Part shown: one piece after another, positions 47,294-55,427 of the stretch
How positions within the stretch are numbered: the first letter of the stretch is position 1
Layout: each line of letters starts with the position of its first letter
Notes under the pieces: generated by a model
What the model was told of the DNA's origin: nothing
The model's input: only the letters and a program-made list of their open reading frames with translations
Databases searched by the model: none
Source of the DNA: Hathewaya massiliensis
GTDB taxonomy: Bacteria; Bacillota; Clostridia; Clostridiales; Clostridiaceae
NCBI RefSeq assembly: GCF_902143515.1
Contig: NZ_CABFVD010000001.1
Coordinates: forward strand, 620,001-684,000
Length of the DNA: 64,000 bases
Direction of reading: 5' to 3'
Made by a program: the position numbers and the translations under genes

Positions 47294-48436
47294 CTATTTA
47301 AGTAAAAACTCATCTACAAATCGCTTACTTGAGTTTCCATCTCTATATTCACAAAACTCTGTAGAAAATTTTATTATTCTCTCTATATTAAAACTATTAC
47401 ACTCTATTTTATTTAAGTTTTCTATAACCTCTTCTGTGGTCATAGCTATATTACCTGGTATAAAGTCCTTATAGTCAAAATAAAAATCTCTTAGATTATT
47501 TTTATATTTTTCATAGTCATAGGCGAAAAATATAATTGGCTTTTTTAAAAGTGAATATTCAAAAATAACGGAAGAATAGTCAGTAATTAATACATCCGAT
47601 ACCATCATAAGATTATTTATATTTTCTTTTGAAAAATCAAATACAAAATCCTTTAAATCCTCTTCTATAACATAAGGATTTCTTATTATAGGATGTAATT
47701 TTAATAAAACCACATATTCTTCTCCTAAGGCACTTTTAAGCTTTCTAAGATCTAATTCCATATTAAAATGCTCTTTTTCATCATCTCTAAAAGTAGGGGC
47801 ATATAATATTATTTTTTTACCCTTATTTTTAACATTCTCCTTTAGAAATGTACTTTTTACTTTTTCTATATAATCTTCATTAAATAAAGGATCTGTTCTT
47901 GGTATTCCTAGAGATAATATTTTTTCTTCTTCTACTCCTAATGCCTTTGAATATATGCTTTTTACCTTATTTGAGCTAACTAAAAGATAATCTATATTTT
48001 TTCCATCTTTTAAAAATCTTTTTATTTCTTTATCTGTCTTTGCAGAGTCTATACCAAACTTTTTAAAGGCTCCCATGGCATGCCAAGTGTTTATCATGGT
48101 TGTTCCACTTCTCTTTTTTAAAAAGTGATAATAATGATTATTGGTTATCCAATACCTTGAAGTGGCTAAATAGTAAAGATGTTTTAAGCTTCTTGTGTGT
48201 ATTACAGTATATTGTACATTCCCAATATGCTGAATATCTATATTAACACCTCTATTTACTGGAATTATAATTTCTAGAGGTAATTCTCTTCTTTTTATTT
48301 CTTCGTATATGTATAATAAATTACCATAGAATCCTTTGCCGTAATCACATTCCATAATCACTCTATTTTTCTTTATAGGTAAAATTTTTAGTACATTAAA
48401 TACTATAGATGAAATTATAAATATTATCTCCCTCAT
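47294..48436 (-). CDS. CDP-glycerol/CDP-ribitol poly(polyol-phosphate) transferase family protein
   Basis: 380 residues, TagF/TarB-TarL-type GT-B enzyme. Visible motifs are WHAMGAFKKFGID, GIPRTDPLF, ILYAPTFRDDE, LLKLHPIIRNP and DVLITDYSSVIFEYSLLKKPIIFF. These bind the CDP-polyol and catalyse transfer of polyol phosphate to a lipid-linked primer. With TarI and TarJ next to it, ribitol phosphate is the likely unit. Its short length (TagF-type polymerases are nearly 750 residues) suits addition of one or a few units. An N-terminal hydrophobic stretch suggests membrane association. Confidence 0.87.
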   Translation of the reverse strand: MREIIFIISSIVFNVLKILPIKKNRVIMECDYGKGFYGNLLYIYEEIKRRELPLEIIIPVNRGVNIDIQHIGNVQYTVIHTRSLKHLYYLATSRYWITNNHYYHFLKKRSGTTMINTWHAMGAFKKFGIDSAKTDKEIKRFLKDGKNIDYLLVSSNKVKSIYSKALGVEEEKILSLGIPRTDPLFNEDYIEKVKSTFLKENVKNKGKKIILYAPTFRDDEKEHFNMELDLRKLKSALGEEYVVLLKLHPIIRNPYVIEEDLKDFVFDFSKENINNLMMVSDVLITDYSSVIFEYSLLKKPIIFFAYDYEKYKNNLRDFYFDYKDFIPGNIAMTTEEVIENLNKIECNSFNIERIIKFSTEFCEYRDGNSSKRFVDEFLLK

Positions 48437-48452
48437 AAGCCTACTCTTTCTT

Positions 48453-49220
48453 TTATTTAAATTTCCTTTTTAAAAACTCTTTTATCTTGCTATACCAATT
48501 GATTTTTTCTAAGTTTACTACTGGAAGCTCCTTAATTTTAAATCCTTTTTTATGTACCCAAACATTAAATAATCTCTCACCTAAAAAGCCATATACTCTA
48601 CTTTGATAACTATCGTAATTAGAAATATCTATGCTCTCTTCTAATTTAAATAAAATAGAAAATAGCCATTGACAATACTCATCAAAGTCTTCTTTTTTCA
48701 TTATAAACATGTTGTATAGGTGTAGCTTTGTTCCACTCATTACATAGTCAAAACTTTCTATATAATCCTTGTGATCTTCTTTTATTATTTCTTCTACTTT
48801 TTCTAGGTCTTTAAATTCATGAGCATGTTTATAGTGTGATTTAATGGTTTCTATAAAATAATTTCTTTTTCTTGGAAGTATAATGTCATAGTATAAAAAA
48901 ATATTTTTAATTTCTTCCTCTGTTAAAATCATATCTAATCTATGTTTCCTATTCAGTGTTCTTTTTATAAATGGTTTTGAGGTAAAGTATCTCCTATAAT
49001 GACAAAGCCCGATATACTCACATTTTAAGTTTTTATATGCCCAATAGATACCAGTTAATTCGCAATAATTTTTATTTTTAACAGATATATTATCTCCTAC
49101 GTTATCGCCCATATAACCTAGATCTAACTTTCCTTCCTTACCTACATGAAGAGGAACATAAATAGATTCTTTGGGCATTTTATATTTTTTATGTGTTGCT
49201 ACAAGTATTTTAAAATCCAT
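48453..49220 (-). CDS. DUF4422 glycosyltransferase
   Basis: 255 residues. The family start FKILVATHKKYKMPKESIYVPLHVG is followed by NYCELTGIYWAYKN, IGLCHYRRYF and LFNVWVHKKGF. These are hallmarks of DUF4422 capsule-biosynthesis proteins, thought to be galactosyl or related glycosyltransferases. Its stop codon touches the start of glf's coding end (the genes meet at 49220), and the link with UDP-galactopyranose mutase makes galactofuranose a candidate donor (inference). Confidence 0.87.
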   Translation of the reverse strand: MDFKILVATHKKYKMPKESIYVPLHVGKEGKLDLGYMGDNVGDNISVKNKNYCELTGIYWAYKNLKCEYIGLCHYRRYFTSKPFIKRTLNRKHRLDMILTEEEIKNIFLYYDIILPRKRNYFIETIKSHYKHAHEFKDLEKVEEIIKEDHKDYIESFDYVMSGTKLHLYNMFIMKKEDFDEYCQWLFSILFKLEESIDISNYDSYQSRVYGFLGERLFNVWVHKKGFKIKELPVVNLEKINWYSKIKEFLKRKFK

Positions 49221-50326
49221 TATTCTCTAAACTCCTCTTTTACCTTATTTAAGGCAACTGCTATGACATTGTGCATATCATAATATTTATATTCCGCAAG
49301 TCTCCCACCAAATATAAACTTCTCCTCTTTGTCTGCTAAGCTTTTGTACTTCTCATATATATTAATGTTTCTCTTATCAAATATAGGGTAATAAGGTTCA
49401 TTTCCTTCTTCCCATTCTATTGAATATTCCCTTGTTATTACGGTTTTATTTCCTTCACCAAATTCAAAGTGCTTATGTTCTATTATTCTTGTATAAGGTA
49501 CTTCTCTATCTGTATAATTAACCACTGCATTGCCCTGATAGTTCTGCTCTTCTAAAATTTCTGTTTCAAACCTTAAAGTCCTATATTCTAAGACTCCAAA
49601 TCTATAATCGTAAAATTCATCAATCATTCCTGTAAATAAGACTTTTTTACATAAAGAGTTTAACTTTTCTCTTTCTTTAAAATAATCCACATTTAACTCT
49701 ACATCAGAGTCTTTTAAAAGTTTTTCTATTAAGGGATTATATCCCCCTATAGGGATCCCTTGATATTTATCTTTAAAATAATTATTATCATATGTATATC
49801 TTACTGGAAGTCTCTTTATAATAAAAGCCGGAAGTTCTACACACTGTCTTCCCCATTGCTTTTCTGTATATCCCTTTATTAATTTTTCATATATATCCGT
49901 TCCTACTAGAGATATTGCTTGCTCTTCTAGGTTTTCTGGATTTTTTCCCTTTAAAACCAGTTTTTGATTTTCTATTTTTTTCATGGCTTCTTTTGGAGTT
50001 ATAACTCCCCAAAGTTTATTAAAAGTATTCATATTAAAAGGCAGGTTATATATTTCTCCTCTATAATTTGCTATGGGAGAATTTACAAAGTTATTAAACT
50101 CCACAAACTTATTTACATAGTCCCATATTTCTTTATTACTGGTATGGAAAATATGTGCTCCATATTTATGAACATTTATTCCTTCTATATTTTCACAATA
50201 TATATTTCCACCTACATGTGCTCTCTTATCTATAACTAAACACTTTTTACCTCTCTTAGTAGCTTCATGTGCAAATACAGCACCATAAAGTCCAGCTCCT
50301 ACTATTAAATAATCGTATTTACTCAT
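49220..50326 (-). CDS. glf: UDP-galactopyranose mutase
   Basis: 368 residues from the ATG at 50326 (AAAGGAG 9 bases upstream); the longer frame to 50368 overlaps the upstream gene and is non-homologous to Glf. FAD-binding GAGLYGAVFA is at about 10-19, then VIDKRAHVGGNIY, GAHIFHTSN, YTEKQWGRQCVELPA and a C-terminal RLAEYKYYDM. It interconverts UDP-galactopyranose and UDP-galactofuranose, so the island's glycan probably contains galactofuranose. Confidence 0.95.
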   Translation of the reverse strand: MSKYDYLIVGAGLYGAVFAHEATKRGKKCLVIDKRAHVGGNIYCENIEGINVHKYGAHIFHTSNKEIWDYVNKFVEFNNFVNSPIANYRGEIYNLPFNMNTFNKLWGVITPKEAMKKIENQKLVLKGKNPENLEEQAISLVGTDIYEKLIKGYTEKQWGRQCVELPAFIIKRLPVRYTYDNNYFKDKYQGIPIGGYNPLIEKLLKDSDVELNVDYFKEREKLNSLCKKVLFTGMIDEFYDYRFGVLEYRTLRFETEILEEQNYQGNAVVNYTDREVPYTRIIEHKHFEFGEGNKTVITREYSIEWEEGNEPYYPIFDKRNINIYEKYKSLADKEEKFIFGGRLAEYKYYDMHNVIAVALNKVKEEFRE

Positions 50327-50354
50327 GTAAGGTTTCTCCTTTAGTCTGCTTATT

Positions 50355-51026
50355 TTACTTTGCTCCATTTCCTTTAAATACTTCTGTAAAAGTTTTAAAT
50401 ATAATTTTTATATCCATTAATACGCTTCTATTATCAATATACTCCATATCCAGCTTAACTCTCTCTTCATAAGTAGTATTGCTTCTACCATTGACCTGCC
50501 AAAATCCTGTTAATCCTGGTTTTACACTTAAAAACTTTTCTGCATATTTTCCGTATAACTCTAATTCTTTTCTAATTACAGGTCTAGGTCCTACAATGCT
50601 TAAATCCCCTTTTAATATATTTAAAAGCTGTGGAAGCTCGTCAAGACTTGTCCTTCTTAAAAAATGACCTATTTTTGTTATTCTAGGATCATTCTCTAAC
50701 TTAAAGTTTTCGCTAAATTCTTTTTTTTGTTCCTCTGGCAAAGTATCTAATAATTCTTCTGCATTTGCTACCATGGTTCTAAACTTGTATATTTCAATAT
50801 CCTGCCCTTTATAGCCAACTCTTTTATGTGCAAAAAACACAGGACCTTCTGAATCTTTTTTTACTATTAAACCTAAGATTAAAAATACTGGACTAAATAC
50901 TATAAGTCCTATTAATGCACCTATAATATCTATAGTTCTCTTTATAAAAAAGTATAAAAAGCTCTTTCTAGAAGCTTTATGATTACTTATTATAAGCTTA
51001 GGTTCCTTAGTTTTTACTTCTAACAC
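50355..51026 (-). CDS. Initiating sugar-phosphate transferase (undecaprenyl-phosphate, Bac_transf family)
   Basis: 223 residues. One membrane hairpin (about 28-50, IDIIGALIGLIVFSPVFLILG) is followed by the catalytic domain: KRVGYKGQDIEIYKFRTM, LRRTSLDELPQLLNILKGDLSIVGPRP and PGLTGFWQVNGRS. It transfers a sugar-1-phosphate onto undecaprenyl phosphate, the first step of repeat-unit assembly, and is the first gene of the polysaccharide operon running to 33097. GGAGGG precedes the start. Confidence 0.93.
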   Translation of the reverse strand: MLEVKTKEPKLIISNHKASRKSFLYFFIKRTIDIIGALIGLIVFSPVFLILGLIVKKDSEGPVFFAHKRVGYKGQDIEIYKFRTMVANAEELLDTLPEEQKKEFSENFKLENDPRITKIGHFLRRTSLDELPQLLNILKGDLSIVGPRPVIRKELELYGKYAEKFLSVKPGLTGFWQVNGRSNTTYEERVKLDMEYIDNRSVLMDIKIIFKTFTEVFKGNGAK

Positions 51027-51177
51027 CTCATAACCCTCCTTATAAGTTAACTAAATTATTGTAAATTTATAATAGTAAATGTTGTAATTTTATTAATATT
51101 TATAAATTACAAATTATAAAGTATAATTTATAATTTTTATTATAAGTTTATTATTTACTTATTGAAATTTCACTATA

Positions 51178-51206
51178 ATTATATCATATTTTCATTTTTA
51201 TTTTAA
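51178..51206 (-). promoter_or_regulatory. Weak candidate promoter of the polysaccharide operon
   Basis: Minus strand TATAAT (51178-51183) preceded by GA; the -35 region 17 bases upstream (TTAAAA) is a poor match. It lies between the terminator at 51232 and the first gene of the operon. The leader (51030-51175) is very AT-rich with short inverted repeats. Confidence 0.35.
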
Positions 51207-51231
51207 TTAAATTTGTAAAACAAAATGGAAA

Positions 51232-51265
51232 TTTGTACCTTTAGTTGAAAACCTAAAGGTACAAA
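51232..51265 (-). terminator. Terminator of the second MBOAT/SGNH pair
   Basis: A perfect 13-bp stem TTTGTACCTTTAG/CTAAAGGTACAAA with an 8-base loop, immediately past the stop codon at 51270; T-rich sequence follows. Confidence 0.85.
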
Positions 51266-51269
51266 CTAT

Positions 51270-53012
51270 TTATTTTTTATCTTTATGAACACTTTTAACC
51301 TCTTCTGGATTGTCAGTCAATAGTTGATCTAAGTTTCTTTCAACTATTTGATGTATTACTATATCAGGTTTCACTTCTTTAACTGCATTTGCATGAAAAT
51401 AATGTGTCCACTCATAAACTGATTCACTAAAATGTTCTGATATATAAGGAATCATGTTTATGGTAAAAGAATCTCTAAACATTAAAAGTTTAGGAAGTGA
51501 TTTATTTGGGTTTTCTAATACATAGCCATTCATTAATCCATACTTAGGCTGCATATTAGGAATAGCCTTTTTACCATCCTTATGGTTTACTAATACATAT
51601 TCATCTCCATAACTTTTAGATAAACTTAGCATATTAGCTAAATCTCCACCTTGAGCCTCTCTATGTTCTTTTTTTATGTCAAACTTATCTAGTTCTAAAG
51701 GTTTTATAGTCGGAATATATTTGTGGATTTCTTCTGTTAAACCCTTATATCCAAAATAAGCCCCTAATTCATTCCAATGGGTATCTGTTTTAAGATACAA
51801 TATTTCTCTTTTTTTCTCTGCTTTTAAGCTTTCCCTAAGATCTACCACATCTATATGAGAATTTTTTCTTAAATATTTTAATAGTTGGTCTTGTCTGCTC
51901 TCTTCACTTACCTTTTTATATCTATCATTGTAATACTCTGGATATATAGTTTCTTTATTTGGTGTAATAAGTAAAATAAAAGGAATCCCTTGATTTTTAA
52001 GCCAATCTCGTCTTTCTTCTAGATTGTTTTTTATTTTTGAAAGTTCTGCTTCTGTAAACTTAGAAGTTCCCCTATACAGATCCATTGAACTTTTTTCACC
52101 TTCAACACCATAAAATAGCCATCCTTCTTTTCCTATAACTACTTTATTTGTAGGAGATGAGTTAAACAATTTAACATCTATAAAGCTATTAGCCTTTATT
52201 AAAAGGTTTCTAAGCCCAAAATTATCATCATAAAGCGCTTCAGCTTTTCTTATCTTCTTATTTAATCCTTCTAAATTCTCATTTTGATCTATATTTAAGG
52301 CGCCTCGTTTTTCTGTGTTTTCAGCATCTTTCATACCTGATAGTAAAAATAAATTAGGTGCATTTAATACAAATATAAATGACATTATAAATATTACTTT
52401 TGATAAACTTAGATTTTTCCTATTTATAAACTGATAAAACTTAATTATAGAAACAGTGATAGTTAAAATTAAAAGTGATATATATAAAATTACGTTATAG
52501 TCTGGCTTTGAATTAGCTATAACTTCTCCCATGGTATCGGCAGATATATAAGCATCTTGCCCCCTAGGGTGCATTTTTAAAACTTCATCTTCTACTTTTA
52601 ATGTTTCTATTTCTTTAGATACTTCTTTAAAATTACTTTTTATATCTTCTGGTTTAAAAACTAGCTTTTTAAATGGAGTCTTTACTACTAATTTTTTAAC
52701 TTCAATATCTTGGCCTGTGCCTCCAAAATGCACTTTTAGTCCTTTTAGTTTCTTTGTCCCTAACTTAAAAGGAATATTTTTAAATCCTTCAGACCTTGGT
52801 ACAGTTATAGAGGTTGCCATTTCACTGTTATATACCTTAACATCCTCAGTAGTATAAGATACGACAAAAGTATTATCTACAGTGTATTTTGTAAGAAGTT
52901 CTACTTTTACTACTGGTCCAAAAACTCCCATATATAGCTTTATTACTAAAGCAGAAACTATTAAAGTTAATATCATTATTTTTAAAGCCTTCATAAATTT
53001 AAAATTCTTCAT
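51270..53012 (-). CDS. Membrane SGNH/AlgX-type acetyltransferase partner protein
   Basis: About 580 residues from the ATG at 53012; the GTG at 53024 overlaps AGGAGG. An N-terminal membrane segment (about 8-28) is followed by an outside beta domain and two further membrane segments (about 176-197 and 208-230). Then comes an extracellular SGNH-like domain with VVIGKEGWLFYGVEG, YLKTDTHWNELGAYFGY (Asp-His) and LLMFRDSFTINM (Ser). This matches AlgJ/AlgX-like proteins that acetylate exopolysaccharide. It is 15 bases after the MBOAT gene. It is larger than the paralogous partner at 19153 because of the extra membrane/beta region. Confidence 0.85.
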   Translation of the reverse strand: MKNFKFMKALKIMILTLIVSALVIKLYMGVFGPVVKVELLTKYTVDNTFVVSYTTEDVKVYNSEMATSITVPRSEGFKNIPFKLGTKKLKGLKVHFGGTGQDIEVKKLVVKTPFKKLVFKPEDIKSNFKEVSKEIETLKVEDEVLKMHPRGQDAYISADTMGEVIANSKPDYNVILYISLLILTITVSIIKFYQFINRKNLSLSKVIFIMSFIFVLNAPNLFLLSGMKDAENTEKRGALNIDQNENLEGLNKKIRKAEALYDDNFGLRNLLIKANSFIDVKLFNSSPTNKVVIGKEGWLFYGVEGEKSSMDLYRGTSKFTEAELSKIKNNLEERRDWLKNQGIPFILLITPNKETIYPEYYNDRYKKVSEESRQDQLLKYLRKNSHIDVVDLRESLKAEKKREILYLKTDTHWNELGAYFGYKGLTEEIHKYIPTIKPLELDKFDIKKEHREAQGGDLANMLSLSKSYGDEYVLVNHKDGKKAIPNMQPKYGLMNGYVLENPNKSLPKLLMFRDSFTINMIPYISEHFSESVYEWTHYFHANAVKEVKPDIVIHQIVERNLDQLLTDNPEEVKSVHKDKK

Positions 53013-53027
53013 ATTAAATTTCACCTC

Positions 53028-54449
53028 CTAAAATCTAAAGTATATAAATGGATTATAAGTAGATGCTGCTAAGGATATAAGTGATATTATAAATACTATC
53101 ATAGCTACTACATTAACTAGGTTATAGTATATTTTAAATCTCTTTTCCTCAATTTTTTTATTTATATACTTTAATATAGGTGTTGAAAATACAATTCCTA
53201 GGATTAAAATAACTATACTTTTTCTATCAAAATATAAAGATGGATAATATATGCTATTTGATTTAGTAAAGAGGAACATCTTTTTAACATATGTAAAGGC
53301 TGCTCCTAAATTTTCCACCCTAAAGAATACCCAACCTACTATAACAACTACTATAGCATATATATATCTTACTGGTTTCCAAGCTCTATTTAATAGGCTT
53401 CCAAGTTTCCATCTTTCAAGTATTAAAAAGGCACCATGATAAGCTCCCCAGAATATAAAGTTCCAGCTAGCTCCATGCCATAATCCTGATAGTAAAAATA
53501 CTATTATTTGATTTATGTAACTTCTCTTTTCTCCTTTTCTATTTCCACCTAGAGGTATGTACACATAATCTCTAAACCAATTTGTTAAAGATATATGCCA
53601 TCTCTTCCAAAATTCCTTTATGGACTTTGCTATGTATGGATAATTAAAGTTTTCTAGAAAATCAAAGCCAAAGATTTTACCAAGACCTATAGCCATATCA
53701 GAATACCCTGAAAAATCGTAGTATATTTGAAGAGTATAGCATAGTGCTCCTAACCAAATTAAAGCTGTAGATATATTTTGTGGTACTATTTTAAAAATAT
53801 CATCTGCTATGGCTCCCATTCTATTGGCTATAAGAATTTTCTTTGCAAATCCTAATATAAATCTTCTAATTCCATATGTAAACTTTTCTACGGTTATTTC
53901 CCTTTTTTTCATCTGTTCTGCCACATCATGATATCTAACTATAGGACCTGCTATTAACTGTGGGAAAAATGATATGTATAGTGCTAAATCAAATATGTTC
54001 TTTTGAACCTCTGCATCATCTCTGTATACATCTATAGCATAGGACATACCCTGAAAAGTAAAGAATGATATCCCTATTGGAAGGGTTATTTTTCTTATAC
54101 TAATCCCACCTGATATGTTCATAAAACCTAATATACCATTTATGTTATTAACTAAAAAATTAGCATACTTAAAAAATACTAAAAAAGAAAGATTACATAT
54201 TACAGCTAAAACCAAGTAGACTTTCTTTTTACTAGGTGTTTCACGATTTTTATGAATCCATAATCCAAAGTAATAGTTTATAACTATGGAAAGTAACATT
54301 AATAATAAAAACTTAGGCTCTCCCCATGCATAAAATAGAAGACTTACTATTAATAATAATATATTTCTAAGATCTTTTCTTATTAAAAAGTAAGAAGCAA
54401 TTACCATGGGTAAAAAGACAAATATGAAAATAGCTGATGTAAAAACCAT
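53028..54449 (-). CDS. MBOAT-family membrane O-acyltransferase (second copy)
   Basis: 473 residues, about ten membrane segments. FFPQLIAGPIVRYHDVAEQM, YYDFSGYSDMAIGLGKIFGF, FWKRWHISLTNWFRDYVYI and catalytic-His LSGLWHGASWNF are all present. It is strikingly similar to the protein at 20404 along its whole length, including the terminal TYNPFIYFRF. It is paired with the SGNH protein downstream and placed immediately before the polysaccharide operon, so it probably acylates that operon's glycan. Confidence 0.93.
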   Translation of the reverse strand: MVFTSAIFIFVFLPMVIASYFLIRKDLRNILLLIVSLLFYAWGEPKFLLLMLLSIVINYYFGLWIHKNRETPSKKKVYLVLAVICNLSFLVFFKYANFLVNNINGILGFMNISGGISIRKITLPIGISFFTFQGMSYAIDVYRDDAEVQKNIFDLALYISFFPQLIAGPIVRYHDVAEQMKKREITVEKFTYGIRRFILGFAKKILIANRMGAIADDIFKIVPQNISTALIWLGALCYTLQIYYDFSGYSDMAIGLGKIFGFDFLENFNYPYIAKSIKEFWKRWHISLTNWFRDYVYIPLGGNRKGEKRSYINQIIVFLLSGLWHGASWNFIFWGAYHGAFLILERWKLGSLLNRAWKPVRYIYAIVVVIVGWVFFRVENLGAAFTYVKKMFLFTKSNSIYYPSLYFDRKSIVILILGIVFSTPILKYINKKIEEKRFKIYYNLVNVVAMIVFIISLISLAASTYNPFIYFRF

Positions 54450-54486
54450 TATTTTTTCACTCCTCTTATATGAGTTTAACCAATAT

Positions 54487-54515
54487 ATTATACCATGATT
54501 TTTATATAAAGTTAA
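54487..54515 (-). promoter_or_regulatory. Candidate promoter of the second MBOAT/SGNH operon
   Basis: Minus strand TTAACT (54510-54515), 17-base spacer, TATAAT (54487-54492), about 40 bases before the MBOAT start. Confidence 0.55.
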
Positions 54516-54597
54516 TTCTAAAACAATCCCAGATTCTGAGTAAGCTTCACGTAATTTAAATAAGATATTAGTACATATACTAGTACTTTATAATATA

Positions 54598-54684
54598 AAA
54601 AAATAACTTGCAAGAAGAAAATAGCATTGTTAATAAACTTAACATCTCTCTTATTAACAAGTATTGCTATTACTTTTGCAAGTT
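54598..54684 (-). terminator. Long branched hairpin, probable terminator of the Rrf2 gene
   Basis: An 80-base palindromic structure with outer arms AACTTGCAA/TTGCAAGTT (54605-54613 and 54676-54684), middle arms ATAGCA/TGCTAT and inner arms TTGTTAATAA/TTATTAACAA. A seven-T run follows on the minus strand. It is unusually long for a terminator. Confidence 0.65.
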
Positions 54685-54793
54685 AAAGTTTTTGCCACTT
54701 AAAATTTATATAATATTTCGCTCTTATTGTTAAACGCCTGGTATACTAAAGCATACAATTTTAATATAATTTGGTATGTATTAATATAAGATA

Positions 54794-55207
54794 TTAAATA
54801 TCTCCATTAATTAACTTTTCAAAATTAATCTCTTCTAGTTCTTTATTAATAGTCTTCTGTACCTTTGATAGAGTAATGTGAACAACGCATTCTCCATTTT
54901 TCTTAGCCGTACAAAGTTCTTTATCATATAGACAACGATTTACATATATAGGACCCTCAATAGCTTCTATAACATCCTTTAAGGTTATATGCTTTGGTTC
55001 TCTGTTAAGGGCATATCCACCATTTACTCCTCTATAGGATGTTAAAATCCCGGAGTTAGTAAGTTTTCTTAAGAGTTTTAAAAGAAACCTTAAGGGTATA
55101 ACCTCCCTATCCGAAATGGTCTTTGCATCAATTTTTTCTCCATATCCTAGGTTCGCCAAGAATAATACAACTCTTAAGGCATAATCCGTTTCTTGTGTTA
55201 TTCTCAT
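54794..55207 (-). CDS. Rrf2-family (IscR-like) transcriptional regulator
   Basis: 137 residues. Winged-helix start MRITQETDYALRVVLFLANL, recognition region REVIPLRFLLKLLRKL, and the wing TSYRGVNGGYALNREP. Three cysteines in the RCLYDKELC...GEC stretch (about 92-107) match the Fe-S or redox-sensing site of Rrf2 proteins, although the spacing is longer than in IscR. It stands alone with its own promoter, overlapped by inverted repeats that suggest autoregulation. Targets are unknown. Confidence 0.88.
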   Translation of the reverse strand: MRITQETDYALRVVLFLANLGYGEKIDAKTISDREVIPLRFLLKLLRKLTNSGILTSYRGVNGGYALNREPKHITLKDVIEAIEGPIYVNRCLYDKELCTAKKNGECVVHITLSKVQKTINKELEEINFEKLINGDI

Positions 55208-55249
55208 TTGTATTCTCCAATTCTTTATTACTTAATAATACTTATTTTA

Positions 55250-55344
55250 TTCTTAAATAATACTCATATTCTATACTGATTTAGTGCACTTAAAATATAC
55301 TATTATTCTTAAATATTGTCAATATATTATGAAATATTTAAGAA
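55250..55344 (-). promoter_or_regulatory. Rrf2 gene promoter with overlapping TTCTTAAATA operators
   Basis: Minus strand TTGACA (55317-55322), 17-base spacer, TATATT (55294-55299). The inverted repeat TTCTTAAATATT/AATATTTAAGAA (55306-55317 and 55333-55344) covers the -35, and a third TTCTTAAATAAT (55250-55261) lies between promoter and gene. Confidence 0.6.
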
Positions 55345-55427
55345 GATAGCATAATTGTAGAATTTTAGTTTTATCTACTTTTTACTTAATTTTAAATTTG
55401 GATTTTGTAATTTACTATTGCTTAATT

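Noticed and set aside
54598-54684. tRNA or riboswitch
   Set aside because: A nested palindrome followed by a T run; no cloverleaf or known aptamer core.
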